Shown here one piece after another: positions 18,524 through 28,620 of a stretch of 64,000 nucleotides of DNA. The first letter of the stretch is position 1, and each line of letters opens with the position of its first letter. The notes below the pieces were generated by a model, which did no database searches, was not told the DNA's origin, and saw only the letters and a list, made by a program, of their open reading frames with translations. This DNA comes from Gammaproteobacteria bacterium. Lineage in GTDB: Bacteria; Pseudomonadota; Gammaproteobacteria; Steroidobacterales; Foliamicaceae. The stretch is taken from the NCBI GenBank assembly GCA_009838035.1, contig VXSK01000029.1:1-64000 (forward strand). The letters run 5' to 3'. The position numbers and the translations under genes were made by a program.

Positions 18524-19717
18524 ATGCGCGATCGAGGACGACTCCCGCTTGTGCTTGCGGCCGGTTTGTTGATTGCCGCCACGGCCGGCGGGCAAGGGAA
18601 CCCGGGTACGTTCGACGAAGCCTGGGCCGGCGTGACCGCGCAGTTCGACGCGGACCTGCGCCGCAACCGCTACGTGGGGGGCAGCCTCTATTTCACCCGC
18701 GAAGGCCAGGTCACGGGCGCTCACCATTACGGCCACCAGACGCTGAAACCGCGGCGCGCCGTGAACGAGAACACGATTTACCACTGGGCCTCGATCACCA
18801 AGACGTTTACCGCGATCGGAATCATGCAGCTGCGGGACCGGGGGCTGCTCGACCTGGACCATGCGGTAACGGCTTACATACCTGTCTTCGGCCAGGCTCA
18901 TAATCCTTTCGGCGATATGTCCGACGTCACCATCAGGCACCTGATGACACACACATCGGGCCTGAGAGTCCCCACCTTTCCATGGGGCGGAACGGAGCAA
19001 TGGCATCCCCACGAGCCCGCGGATTGGTCGCAGTGGGACGCGATGCTGCCGTATACGAAACTTCACTTCGCTCCCGGTTCGTCCTATTCGTACTCAAATC
19101 CCGGGACCAGCCTGCTGGGGCGGATCATTGAGCAGATTACCGGGGACGACATAGAGGTCTACATCGACAAGAACATTCTCAGGCCGCTGGCGATGTACGA
19201 CAGCTATTTCGACATCACCCCCTGGCACCTGAAGGCGTTTCGATCAGACAACTTCACGGTCGAAGGCGAGCAGGTCACGTCCAATGGCATCGATTTCGAT
19301 ACGGGCATGACCACCGGCAACGGCGGCCTCAACGGCCCGGTCGGAGACATGGTGAAGTACGTCAATTTCCTGCTGGGCGCAGGAGATTCAGCGCGCCATG
19401 AGCAGGTTCTGTCGCGCGCCACGCTGGAAGAAATGTGGGAGCCCTTGCATGTGCATGAGGAGTTCGACGAGCTGACCGAGTACATGGCCACGACCTTCTT
19501 CGTGATCGACTATCGCGCGGGTCCGTCGTCGCATCGCTTCGTCGGGCACACGGGCGGGCAGAAAGCGTTTCAGGCGTTTCTCTATATTCATCCTCCATCG
19601 AAAAGCGCAGCGATCATGGCGGTCAACTCACGTACTGCTTCGATGGAGCGCGACCTGTACAACGACACGCGCTTGAACCTGTTTCGTGAAGCATTCTTGA
19701 TCGATGCCGGCCCGTGA
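18524..19717 (+). CDS. exported S12 (beta-lactamase/D-aminopeptidase-like) serine hydrolase, copy 2
   Basis: The 397-residue paralogue of the preceding gene has a signal peptide (LPLVLAAGLLIAATAG) and the same motif set: Ser90-x-x-Lys93 in WASITK, Tyr190-Ser-Asn192, and His342-Thr-Gly344. The ribosome site GGGAGG overlaps the end of copy 1, so the genes are coupled. Differences from copy 1 are spread along the whole protein, so the duplication is old and the two may have different substrates. The 133-bp gap after it (19718-19850) shows no gene, only leader sequence for the TonB receptor. Confidence 0.86.
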   Translation: MRDRGRLPLVLAAGLLIAATAGGQGNPGTFDEAWAGVTAQFDADLRRNRYVGGSLYFTREGQVTGAHHYGHQTLKPRRAVNENTIYHWASITKTFTAIGIMQLRDRGLLDLDHAVTAYIPVFGQAHNPFGDMSDVTIRHLMTHTSGLRVPTFPWGGTEQWHPHEPADWSQWDAMLPYTKLHFAPGSSYSYSNPGTSLLGRIIEQITGDDIEVYIDKNILRPLAMYDSYFDITPWHLKAFRSDNFTVEGEQVTSNGIDFDTGMTTGNGGLNGPVGDMVKYVNFLLGAGDSARHEQVLSRATLEEMWEPLHVHEEFDELTEYMATTFFVIDYRAGPSSHRFVGHTGGQKAFQAFLYIHPPSKSAAIMAVNSRTASMERDLYNDTRLNLFREAFLIDAGP

Positions 19718-19850
19718 CTGCCGGACCAAAATCGAGCCCTATAAAACCTGAGCCTAAGAATCACCAAAACGGGTTTGCGACCCGCCCTGAATTCGGACAG
19801 AATGGTAGCGGTCAACCAACCGGAATCTTTGGATATCCAGGGGAGCGAAG

Positions 19851-22800
19851 ATGAACCAGAACAATGTCTTGAAGGCTTCTTACAGGGCAATTCTTGCAAT
19901 TGCGCTCACGGTTGGATTCCCCCTCGCGTCGTTGGCGCAAACGCCAGGCGAGGTGGCCGAACGTCCAATTGAAGAGATCGTTGTAACGGGCTCCCGAATC
20001 CAGCGCTCGCCCACGGAATACCTGCTGCCCACCGTCAGCATCGACGGGGATTACCTCGACAATCGCGGCAGCCTCAACCTCGGCGAGGCGATCAACGAGA
20101 TCCCGTTGTTCTCCACGGCAGGCAACGACGACTACGATTTCAATCAGGCCGCGACCGATGTCGGTTTGACGTTTGTCGACCTGTTCGGTCTCGGGTCCGA
20201 ACGCACGCTGACCGTGCTGAATGGCCGCCGCATGGTCTCGTCATCCTCGCCGCAGCCCAATCGCGCCACCGGAAGTTCGGGACTGCAGGTGGACATCAAC
20301 TCGATACCGACGGCGCTTGTGGAGCGCATCGATACGGTCACGGTCGGGGGCGCGCCGATCTATGGAGCCGACGCTATAGCAGGCGTCGTCAACGTCATCA
20401 TCCGGGACGACTTCGAGGGATTCGAACTGGACGCACAGGGGAGCCAGTCCCAGGAAGGCGACGCCGGGAGCCTTCGCGGCCGGCTGGTGTACGGCCGCAA
20501 TCTGGCCGACGGCCGCGGCAACATCGCCGTTGCGATCGAATACGTGGAACGGGCCGGCCTGCTGCAGACCGACCGTCCCGGGTCCGCCGACCTCCAGATT
20601 TCCCATCCGATGCTGGCAACGAATCCCATCGGATTCTTCACCTCCGACCCGCCATTGCCGTTGAACACATTCCAGACCGACACCGGGTTTCCGGGGGTTT
20701 CCGCGTACGGCACGCCCGCCGTCAACCTGTTCGGCCTGGGCGCAGCCGTCGTATTCGGCGCCAACCCGGTCGGCTTCCTTCAGGACGGCGCCAGCGGCGA
20801 CATCCTGATGTTCGATGAGAACGGGGAGCTGATACCCGTGATGATCGGCGACGGCAACGGCACGTTCCTGTTCTCGCAAAACCAGCCGGACTTTCCGGGC
20901 CTCTTTCGGGAGTCGGACTACGGAACGATGCTGAACGACAGCGAGCGGTTCAATGTAATGACCCTCGGTCACTACGACATCAGCGATTCGGTCCGCCTGA
21001 CCGCCATGCTGCGGTTTTCCGAGCTTGACGCGTACCAGCCGATCGCTTCCCCGAGCGTATTCGGGACACCGGTACAGCCAGGTCTGACGGTTTCCCTGGG
21101 CCATCCATTCCTCAATCCCGACGCCCGCGCCACGATAAGTTCCGGAGTGATTTCCGGGACCGCCGCCCTGTTCGGCGCGCCGTTCCCCTTCCTTGCGCTT
21201 GGCCCCAACTTCATTGTCGGCCGGTCGCTCAACGATCTCTCGGACAAGGGCACGGAGGCCAGCGGCACCAGCTGGAGCGCGGTGGTCGGGCTGGAGGGCG
21301 AGTTTGCAGCCGGGGACCGGGAGTGGGCCTGGGACCTCACTTTCAGCCAGGGCCGTGCTTCGTCAACCAATGTGAGCGCGACCGTGAACGCGGCGCGTTT
21401 CGGCCTTGCGGTGGACGCGGTAATGGTGGATTCGGGCGGTGCGATCCTCACCGATCCGTCAATGTTCGCCGATCCCCGCCAGATGACTTTTGACGCCGGC
21501 CGGGGCGGCTGGGCCGATTCCGCTACCGGGCAGCAGATCGTCTGCCGCGCGCGGGTCATGGGCGCCGATGGCGCCAGCCAGTCGGATATCGCGGACTGCC
21601 TCCCCTATAGCCCGTTCGGCGCCTACAACACCGAGGAGACGCTGAGCTATCTTCGGGCGCTTTCGACGATCGACACGCGCATCGACCAGCGGTTCCTCCA
21701 GGGCAACGTCACCGGCGACCTGTGGGATTTGCCCGCGGGTCCGATTCAGTTTGCGGCCGGCTTCGAGTACCGCGTGGAAGAGTCCATGTTTACGACCGAC
21801 CCGCTCACCAGGGCCGGGGGCCTTCTGGGCGGACACGCCGGCACCCCGGACGTTTCGGGCGATTTCGACTCCACGGAAGGATACGCGGAATTTGTCGTGC
21901 CGATCATCAGCAACGAGATCGTGCGCCAGTTCAACCTGGAAGGCGCATTTCGCCGCATCGACAACAGTCTCGCCGGCGCCGACAACGTATGGACGATCGG
22001 TGTCCGGACGGTCCTGGCAGGAGGGCTTACGATTCGCGGCAACCAGACCCGGTCCGTGCGCGCCCCCTCGATCGCGGAGCTGTTCGCGGGGCAGAGTCCG
22101 TTATTCACGGGCGTTGCGGACCCCTGCGCAAACAGCCAGATCAATGGCGGACCGAACCCCTCCAACCGCGCAAGCAATTGCGCCGCGGCGGTGGTGGCCG
22201 CCGGGCTGGCGCCGAACGAGACGGCCGCCCGGGATTACCTTGCCGCCTATATCGGCGCCATCGGCGGCGTTCCCGGCACGATCGGGGGCAACTCCTACCT
22301 GGAGAACGAGGCGGCGGATTCGTGGACGGTGGGACTCACTTTCGAGCCGGCGTTTCTCGATCGTTTGGCAATCTCGCTCGACTACCAGAACATCGAGATC
22401 GAGGGCGCGATCAACAATCTCAACGGCAGCGCGGTGGTTGCAGCTTGCTACGACAGCAGTGTTTACCCCAGTGATGCGGTCTGCAACCAGTTCACCCGCG
22501 ATCCCGCAAGATTCATCCTGACGGGCTATCGGGCCGGCTTTGTCAACACGGGATTCACGAACTTCGCCGGCCTGACGACGAACATCGCGTACAGCGTGGA
22601 TATCGGGCCCGGCACGTTGGGGTTGGCGGTAACCTGGTTCCGTCTCGACAAGTACGACACTTCAACCAACGGGTTCGACGTGGACGATTGGGTGGAGTTG
22701 CTCGGCCGGGAGAAGAACCGCGCACAGATTGCGGTTTCGTACTCGCAGGGCAAGTGGTCGGCGACCTGGCAGGGTCACTACGTGGGCGAAGGCTGGCTCG

Positions 22801-23036
22801 ATTCGAGCGCGAGGGACCATGACGGAACCTCGACTCCCCTTTTCGAGTTCGCGCGAACGGATTCCATGCTGACCCACAACGCGACCGTCAGCTACGAATT
22901 CAATGAGCGCTTCAGCGCCAGACTCGTGATCAACAACCTCACCGAAGAGACGCAGCCGAGAGAGCTCAGACAATTTGCAAACGTGTTCGCGCGCGTCGGT
23001 CGTACCTACGTATTTGCGTTCAAGGCAAGACTGTGA
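19851..23036 (+). CDS. TonB-dependent outer-membrane receptor
   Basis: The 1061-residue protein has a signal peptide (AILAIALTVGFPLASLAQ) and a TonB-box-like EEIVVTGSRI at about residues 42-51. A plug domain follows (to about residue 190, with GAPIYGADAIAGVVNVI) and then a long beta barrel ending in aromatic YVFAFKARL. The plug style resembles receptors of Xanthomonadales-like and sphingomonad groups that take up peptides or plant-derived compounds. Ribosome site GGGGAGCG precedes ATG 19851. Its position between exported hydrolases and three peptidase-like genes suggests uptake of peptides or amides; the substrate cannot be read from the sequence. Confidence 0.9.
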   Translation: MNQNNVLKASYRAILAIALTVGFPLASLAQTPGEVAERPIEEIVVTGSRIQRSPTEYLLPTVSIDGDYLDNRGSLNLGEAINEIPLFSTAGNDDYDFNQAATDVGLTFVDLFGLGSERTLTVLNGRRMVSSSSPQPNRATGSSGLQVDINSIPTALVERIDTVTVGGAPIYGADAIAGVVNVIIRDDFEGFELDAQGSQSQEGDAGSLRGRLVYGRNLADGRGNIAVAIEYVERAGLLQTDRPGSADLQISHPMLATNPIGFFTSDPPLPLNTFQTDTGFPGVSAYGTPAVNLFGLGAAVVFGANPVGFLQDGASGDILMFDENGELIPVMIGDGNGTFLFSQNQPDFPGLFRESDYGTMLNDSERFNVMTLGHYDISDSVRLTAMLRFSELDAYQPIASPSVFGTPVQPGLTVSLGHPFLNPDARATISSGVISGTAALFGAPFPFLALGPNFIVGRSLNDLSDKGTEASGTSWSAVVGLEGEFAAGDREWAWDLTFSQGRASSTNVSATVNAARFGLAVDAVMVDSGGAILTDPSMFADPRQMTFDAGRGGWADSATGQQIVCRARVMGADGASQSDIADCLPYSPFGAYNTEETLSYLRALSTIDTRIDQRFLQGNVTGDLWDLPAGPIQFAAGFEYRVEESMFTTDPLTRAGGLLGGHAGTPDVSGDFDSTEGYAEFVVPIISNEIVRQFNLEGAFRRIDNSLAGADNVWTIGVRTVLAGGLTIRGNQTRSVRAPSIAELFAGQSPLFTGVADPCANSQINGGPNPSNRASNCAAAVVAAGLAPNETAARDYLAAYIGAIGGVPGTIGGNSYLENEAADSWTVGLTFEPAFLDRLAISLDYQNIEIEGAINNLNGSAVVAACYDSSVYPSDAVCNQFTRDPARFILTGYRAGFVNTGFTNFAGLTTNIAYSVDIGPGTLGLAVTWFRLDKYDTSTNGFDVDDWVELLGREKNRAQIAVSYSQGKWSATWQGHYVGEGWLDSSARDHDGTSTPLFEFARTDSMLTHNATVSYEFNERFSARLVINNLTEETQPRELRQFANVFARVGRTYVFAFKARL

Positions 23037-23087
23037 GCGGCGCCGGGCGGGGTCCCGGAGAAAGCTGAACGATACGGGACGGGTGTC

Positions 23088-25172
23088 GTGACACGACACT
23101 GCATGTCGCGCGGCTCGGCGATCGGGTCGCTGTTCCTGCCGGCGGCCCTGCTGGTGGCAGGATGCGGCATCGAGGACCCGGGTTTGCAGGCCGATCGCGG
23201 CGACCAGCCCCTGTTCGGCGCCTGGGGTTTCGACGTTGCCGCAATGAACCCGGCGATCACGCCCGGTGACGACTTCTACGAATATGTCAACGGCAGGTGG
23301 ATCGACGACACTTCGATCCCTGCCGACCGGATTCAGGTCGGTTCCCGGGCGTTCGTGCGGGAACGAAATGACGCGCTTATCGAGGAAATGATCCTTGAGT
23401 TCGCCCGGCCTGGAGTCCGGGACGGCCTTTCGCCCGTCGAACGGAAAATCGGCGACCTCTATGCGAGTTTCATCGACCTGAAATTGCGGAACGAGCGGGG
23501 CATTGGGCCGATTGATGCGGATCTTGACCGTATCCGGGCGATCTCGGAACGTTCGGCGCTTGTCCGGGAGTTTGCGCGCCACAAGCTCACCGGAGGCGCC
23601 TCGCCGATTACGGGATTTGTCGAGACGGATTTCAACCGGCCGGACAGGCAGGTGTTTTTCATGGACGTGGGCGGGCTCGGCATCTATTCGCCCGGCGGCT
23701 ACACGTCCATGGACGACATGCAACGGTCGAATCGTGCCGCGTATGCGCGTTGGGTCGGAAGCGCGCTGGAAAGACTGGGATTCGACGCCGCTGAAGGCCT
23801 TGCCGATGATGTCGTCGCGCTCGAAACCCGGCTCGCCGCCGCTCATCCCACAGCCGAAGAGCGACACGACTATGCCGGGTCCGTGCACGGCTACACGTTG
23901 GGTGAAGTCGCCGAGGCGTTTCCCGGGTTCGACTGGTCAGCCTTTTTCGGCGAGCTTGGTATCGATCACTTCGAAAACCTGATCGTCCGGTTCCCGCGCA
24001 GCGTCGCCACAATCGTGGAGATCGTCAATGGCGCCCCGCTGGAAGTGTGGAAGGCTTACCTGTGTTTCCACCTGTTGCACAACAACGTCCCGTACCTGGA
24101 CAGCCGGACACAGGTAATGAAGTGGGAACTCTTCGACTCCGTAATTTCCGGCCGCTCCGCCGATCGCAGCGTCGAGGATCAGGCGTTGCGTTTCGTGCAA
24201 CTCGCCTTCAGCTTCGAAATCGGTCGGGCCTTTGTGGAACGGCACTTTTCACCCGCGGCCAAGGCGGAAGTCGAGAGCATGTTTGAACAACTCAAGCGCG
24301 CGTTTCGCCGGCGGCTGCAACAACTGGACTGGATGGACGACGAATCCAAGCAGGAGGCGTTCGTAAAGCTCGATCGCATACGCGCGAAGATCGCCTATCC
24401 GGATGCATGGCGGAGCGAGCCCGACGTGACCATCGGCCGCGCATCCTTTTTCGAGAACCTGCGGGAGGTGCGTGCCGACCGCTGGGCTCAGCAAGTCCAA
24501 CGCGTCGGCATACCGCCCGACCCGGAATTGTGGGGCATGGTGCCGCAGGCGGCGGGCGCCGGGTTTCATCCGGCATTGAACGAGATCACTATACCGGCGG
24601 GCAACCTTATGCCTCCGTTCTTTGACGACCGCGCCGATCCCGCCATCAACTATGGGGCGATCGGCGGCGTAATGGGCCACGAGCTGCTGCACGCATTCGA
24701 CGATCTCGGTCGCAGATTCGATGCCGCAGGGGCGCTGCGGGACTGGTGGACGCCGAAGTCCGCCGAAGCGTTCAACCAGCAGGCGCGGTTGATCGTGGAT
24801 CAGTTCAGCCGCTACGAGCCTCTGCCCGGACGCTTCGTTAACGGCAAACTGACACTGGGCGAGAACATCGCCGATATTTTTGGCCTGACGCTGGCTCTCG
24901 ACGCGTACAGGGCGTCCGATCATTGGGGCGAGCGGATCGATATCGATGGATTTACGCCCGAACAGCGTTTCTTTTTCGGATGGGCGCAGATGCGCCGCGA
25001 AAAGTTCCGCCTCCAGACGCAGATGCAGTTGCTTGAGACCGACCCGCATTCGCCGGGATCGATACGAGTCAACGGTGTGGTTCGCAACATCGACGCATGG
25101 TACGGGGCCTTCAGCGTTGAGGCCGGCGACGCCTTATACCTGGCGCCGGAGGCGCGCGCGGCAATATGGTGA
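23088..25172 (+). CDS. M13 family zinc metallopeptidase (neprilysin-like), lipoprotein
   Basis: The protein is a full-length M13 peptidase (694 residues from GTG 23088; ATG 23103 is the alternative start). It has a lipobox LLVAGC, so it is probably lipid-anchored. The N-terminal M13 block NPAITPGDDFYEYVNGRWID is clear. The zinc motif is His531-Glu-Leu-Leu-His535 and the third ligand Glu592 lies in GENIADIFG. These enzymes cleave oligopeptides N-terminal to hydrophobic residues in the periplasm or at the surface. It lies 51 bp after the TonB receptor and overlaps the next gene. Confidence 0.92.
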   Translation: MTRHCMSRGSAIGSLFLPAALLVAGCGIEDPGLQADRGDQPLFGAWGFDVAAMNPAITPGDDFYEYVNGRWIDDTSIPADRIQVGSRAFVRERNDALIEEMILEFARPGVRDGLSPVERKIGDLYASFIDLKLRNERGIGPIDADLDRIRAISERSALVREFARHKLTGGASPITGFVETDFNRPDRQVFFMDVGGLGIYSPGGYTSMDDMQRSNRAAYARWVGSALERLGFDAAEGLADDVVALETRLAAAHPTAEERHDYAGSVHGYTLGEVAEAFPGFDWSAFFGELGIDHFENLIVRFPRSVATIVEIVNGAPLEVWKAYLCFHLLHNNVPYLDSRTQVMKWELFDSVISGRSADRSVEDQALRFVQLAFSFEIGRAFVERHFSPAAKAEVESMFEQLKRAFRRRLQQLDWMDDESKQEAFVKLDRIRAKIAYPDAWRSEPDVTIGRASFFENLREVRADRWAQQVQRVGIPPDPELWGMVPQAAGAGFHPALNEITIPAGNLMPPFFDDRADPAINYGAIGGVMGHELLHAFDDLGRRFDAAGALRDWWTPKSAEAFNQQARLIVDQFSRYEPLPGRFVNGKLTLGENIADIFGLTLALDAYRASDHWGERIDIDGFTPEQRFFFGWAQMRREKFRLQTQMQLLETDPHSPGSIRVNGVVRNIDAWYGAFSVEAGDALYLAPEARAAIW

Positions 25173-26563
25173 GATGCTGGGTGCTGCTGAGTGTTTGCGT
25201 GTTGGCGGCAAGCGAGATCGAGGCGGAGGGCGACGGCGTTGCAACCCGGGATCAGGCGCTTCGTGCCGTGGCGGACGCCTCGCACACGATAACCGTTGTC
25301 GCTCCGGGCGACTCGGCCGGCGACCTCGAGTTTCTCGCCGACTACATCGGCGATGCCAGGGTGGTGGGACTCGGCGAGGCCACCCACGGCACCCGCGAGT
25401 TCTTCCAGCTCAAGCACCGGGTCATTCAGTACCTGGTCGAACGGGAGGGATTCCGCACCTTCGCGATCGAGGCCGTGTTCGAACCGTCCATCCGGATCGA
25501 TCGATACATCAAGGGCGGTGAAGGAGACGTGGAAGCACTCGTGAACGGGCTGGGATTCTGGACCTGGGACACCGAGGAGGTGATCGAGCTGGTGGAATGG
25601 ATGCGGGCCTACAACGCGCGCGGCGGCGACCCGCTCAATTTCTACGGTTTCGACGTGCAGGGCGGTGGCGATGCGCTGAAACGGGCCGTGGCCTTCGTCG
25701 CCGCGCATGCCCGGGACGAGACCGCCGCGCTCAGGGCCGGATTCGGGCCGTATCTTTCCTTCGACGAACTTGAGGGCGAGGCGCGCGAGCTTGCCAGGAC
25801 GCGGCTCAACAGCCCGGCGAACCTGACGGGCATGCATCGCGCCGCGACGGACCTCTCGTTGTACATCGAACGTAACGAGGCGCTTCTGACCGCAAGCGCC
25901 GGGACCGATGACTATCGGTTGGCGCAAGGCGCCGCACGGGTCGCGGTCTGGTGGCTTGCAATGGCCTTGCAGCCGGACGAATGGACCTATCTTCGTTCCA
26001 CGTCCGCTACCGACGTTCGGGATCGCGGGATGGCCGATATGGTTCACTGGATTCGCGCCGTCGGAGGAGACGAAGAGCGCATTGCGCTTTGGGCGCACAA
26101 CGCTCATGTCGGCAAGATCAGAGATGCGGACGGCGACCGCATGATGGGTATGCTGCTGGAAAACGAACTCGGCAGCGACTACTACGCGATCGGCTTCGCG
26201 TTCGAGCGGGGCAGCTTCCAGGCGTTTCGTCCTGCGACGGAAGAGCAGTCAGCGGTGTTCATGGAACACACCGTGGGCGCGGCGGACGAGGATTCGGTGG
26301 ATGGCTTCCTGGCCGACGTGGGGAGCGATGTGTTCTTCGTTGACCTTGGCCGGGCGAGTCGCGCAATTTCGGTCAGGAAATGGCTCGGGGAGCCCAGGCG
26401 CATGCGCTGGACCGGCGCGCGGTACTCGGACGAACTCGAGGCCTTGCACCCGCCGGTTCCGGTCCTTGCCATGTTCGATGGGCTGATCTTCGTCCGGGAT
26501 ACGACCCGCGCCAGGCCATCGGTGCGAACGCGCGAGCGATTCGGGTTGGAGATCACCTGGTAA
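25166..26563 (+). CDS. exported erythromycin-esterase family protein
   Basis: The 465-residue protein has a short signal peptide (CWVLLSVCVLAASEIEA) and the canonical motif LGEATHGTREFFQLKHR near residue 70. FRTFAIEAVFEPSIRIDRYI, FYGFDVQGG and the late WAHNAHVGKI motif follow. These residues match the active-site pattern of erythromycin esterases (Glu and His of EATHG, His of HNAH). It overlaps the M13 stop by 7 nt and is followed 8 bp later by the S9 peptidase gene, so the four genes from the TonB receptor onward look like one operon. The substrate is unknown; it is more canonical than the copy at 12423. Confidence 0.85.
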   Translation: MVRCWVLLSVCVLAASEIEAEGDGVATRDQALRAVADASHTITVVAPGDSAGDLEFLADYIGDARVVGLGEATHGTREFFQLKHRVIQYLVEREGFRTFAIEAVFEPSIRIDRYIKGGEGDVEALVNGLGFWTWDTEEVIELVEWMRAYNARGGDPLNFYGFDVQGGGDALKRAVAFVAAHARDETAALRAGFGPYLSFDELEGEARELARTRLNSPANLTGMHRAATDLSLYIERNEALLTASAGTDDYRLAQGAARVAVWWLAMALQPDEWTYLRSTSATDVRDRGMADMVHWIRAVGGDEERIALWAHNAHVGKIRDADGDRMMGMLLENELGSDYYAIGFAFERGSFQAFRPATEEQSAVFMEHTVGAADEDSVDGFLADVGSDVFFVDLGRASRAISVRKWLGEPRRMRWTGARYSDELEALHPPVPVLAMFDGLIFVRDTTRARPSVRTRERFGLEITW

Positions 26564-26571
26564 CGGCGCGG

Positions 26572-28620
26572 ATGAAGGGCGCAGTTTCCACCCTGGCAGC
26601 GGTTGCCGGCGCGCTGCTCCTCGCCTGCGGGGCAGTCAGCGGTCGCCCCATTGCGCTTGCCGATTACCTCGAATGGGAGACCGCCGGAGCACCGGCAATT
26701 TCACCGGATGGCGAACGTGTCATCTACCTGCGGTCGCGTGTTGACCCGGTAAAGGACGGGTGGATTCGCGAACTGTGGGTGATGAATGCCGACGGAAGCG
26801 GCAAACGCCGTTTTGACAGTGGCTGGAATGTCGCGTGGTCTCCTGAAGGGAACCGTGTGGCCTACCTGTCGAGCGGTGAGAACGGTGTCCGAATACTGAT
26901 ACGGGACGCCACCGACAGCGGCTTCAGCGAACCTCGCAGCGCAACCGAGGAAGAGATATCGCCTTCGTCGATCACCTGGTCGCCGGACGGAACGAAGCTC
27001 GCGTTTGCGTCGATGGTTCCCTTCACCGAAACTTGGCCGGTCGAAATACCGGAGGCGCCGGAGGGCGCCCGCTGGACCGATCCCCCGGCCGTCGTCGATA
27101 CGCTGCATTTCCGCAACAGCGCCGGAGCGATCGCGAATTCACGCCGCCATCTGTTCGTGCTTGACCTGGAGACCGGCTCGGTCGAGCAGATTACGAGCGG
27201 CAACTGGTTTGCCGGGGCCCGGTATTCGGGCTTCTTCTTCGGATCGGCGTTCGCATGGTCGGCGGACAGCCGCGCATTGTTCTTCGACGGCGACACCGAG
27301 TTTGACGACACCCTGGAGAACATGGACCGCTCCCACATCTACCGGGTGGACATCGAAAGCAAGCGGATTGAGCGTCTGACGGAAGAGCCGGGTTTCTGGC
27401 GCACCCCTTCGCCGTCGCCCGATGGACGCTACCTGGTCCACACGGGTTTCGCGAAGTCGCCCGATTCGTTCGCACCGCGGGAACTGCGCCTGATCGACCT
27501 CGAAAGCGGCGAGTCCCGGACGCTGGTCGCGGATTTGCCTGATGAGGTTTATCGCTTCGCCTGGGCCGGCGACGCAAGCGGCGTTTACGTCACCCAGGAC
27601 CGCGCGGGCTCGACCAACATCGAGTTTGTGCATCTTGGTGGAACGCAACAGGCCGTCACTTCGGGACGCCAGCGCCTCTACCTGGGCGGGATCAGTGCAG
27701 ACGGCACGGGCATCGCGTCGCATACCACCCCCACATCCGGATACGACGTGGTGTCGATCGACATGCAAAACGGCGCAATTTCCATTCTGACGTCGGTCAA
27801 TGCGCAACGCTTGTCGGAAATTCGGCTCGGCGATGTCGAGGAATTCTGGTACGAGGCACGCGACGGACAGCCGGTACAAGGCTGGCTGTACCATCCGCCG
27901 GACTTCGAACCGGGCAACAGGTACCCGCTGATTCTCGAAATCCATGGCGGACCGCATTACATGGCGGGCAACGACTTCAGCTTCCGCTTGCATGAGTTTG
28001 CCGCGCGCGGATATCTCGTCCTCCTGACCAATCCGCGCGGCAGCACCGGCTACGGCGCGGCCTTCGCCAATGCGATCGACGACGCGTTTCCGGGAGATGT
28101 CGATTCGGGCGACCTTCTGTCGGGAATCGACTCCGTGGTGGCAAGGGACATCGTCGATGAGGACCGAATCTATGCAATGGGATGCAGCGGCGGCGGTTCG
28201 CTCGCTGCATGGCTGAGTTCGCATTCCGATCGTTTCGCGGCAGTCTCGGTCAGCTGTGCTGTCACCAACCGCATCAGCATGGCGGGCACGACGGACGCCG
28301 TCGGATGGAGCTACTCGAGCTTTCCTACGCCGTTCTGGGAAGACCCGACCGCATGGCTCAAGCACTCGCCGATCATGCACGTCGGCAGGGTCGAAACGCC
28401 GACCCTGGTCATGGTCGGAGAAAATGACGGCCGGACTCCGGTCGCGCAGTCCGCCGAGTACTACCTCGCGCTCAAGGTAAAGGGTGTTCCGACCAAACTC
28501 CTGATCTTCAGGGACGAAGGCCACGGACCGTGGCGAAGCAAACCGAGTAATTTGTTTCGAACGCAGCAATACCTGCACGAGTGGTTCTCCACATACACCC
28601 TTTCGATGCGCGACCGATGA
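26572..28620 (+). CDS. S9 family (prolyl-oligopeptidase-like) serine peptidase, exported
   Basis: The 682-residue protein has a signal with a possible lipobox (LAAVAGALLLAC), a WD40-like/TolB-type beta-propeller (about residues 40-430, repeated SPDG motifs) and a C-terminal alpha/beta hydrolase domain. The catalytic triad is Ser539 in MGCSGGGS, Asp619 in GENDGRTPV and His651 in DEGHGPW. Such enzymes release dipeptides or act as acylaminoacyl peptidases in the periplasm. I start at ATG 26572; a longer frame would run back inside the upstream gene. Its stop overlaps the next start as ATGA. Confidence 0.9.
   Translation: MKGAVSTLAAVAGALLLACGAVSGRPIALADYLEWETAGAPAISPDGERVIYLRSRVDPVKDGWIRELWVMNADGSGKRRFDSGWNVAWSPEGNRVAYLSSGENGVRILIRDATDSGFSEPRSATEEEISPSSITWSPDGTKLAFASMVPFTETWPVEIPEAPEGARWTDPPAVVDTLHFRNSAGAIANSRRHLFVLDLETGSVEQITSGNWFAGARYSGFFFGSAFAWSADSRALFFDGDTEFDDTLENMDRSHIYRVDIESKRIERLTEEPGFWRTPSPSPDGRYLVHTGFAKSPDSFAPRELRLIDLESGESRTLVADLPDEVYRFAWAGDASGVYVTQDRAGSTNIEFVHLGGTQQAVTSGRQRLYLGGISADGTGIASHTTPTSGYDVVSIDMQNGAISILTSVNAQRLSEIRLGDVEEFWYEARDGQPVQGWLYHPPDFEPGNRYPLILEIHGGPHYMAGNDFSFRLHEFAARGYLVLLTNPRGSTGYGAAFANAIDDAFPGDVDSGDLLSGIDSVVARDIVDEDRIYAMGCSGGGSLAAWLSSHSDRFAAVSVSCAVTNRISMAGTTDAVGWSYSSFPTPFWEDPTAWLKHSPIMHVGRVETPTLVMVGENDGRTPVAQSAEYYLALKVKGVPTKLLIFRDEGHGPWRSKPSNLFRTQQYLHEWFSTYTLSMRDR

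Noticed and set aside
17275..19717. The S12 pair as antibiotic beta-lactamases
   Set aside because: The third motif is HSG/HTG instead of KTG, and the neighbours are peptide and D-amino-acid genes.
19718..19850. Possible terminator hairpin (GGGT-TTGCG-ACCC) before the TonB receptor
   Set aside because: The stem is only 4-5 bp and no T-run follows.
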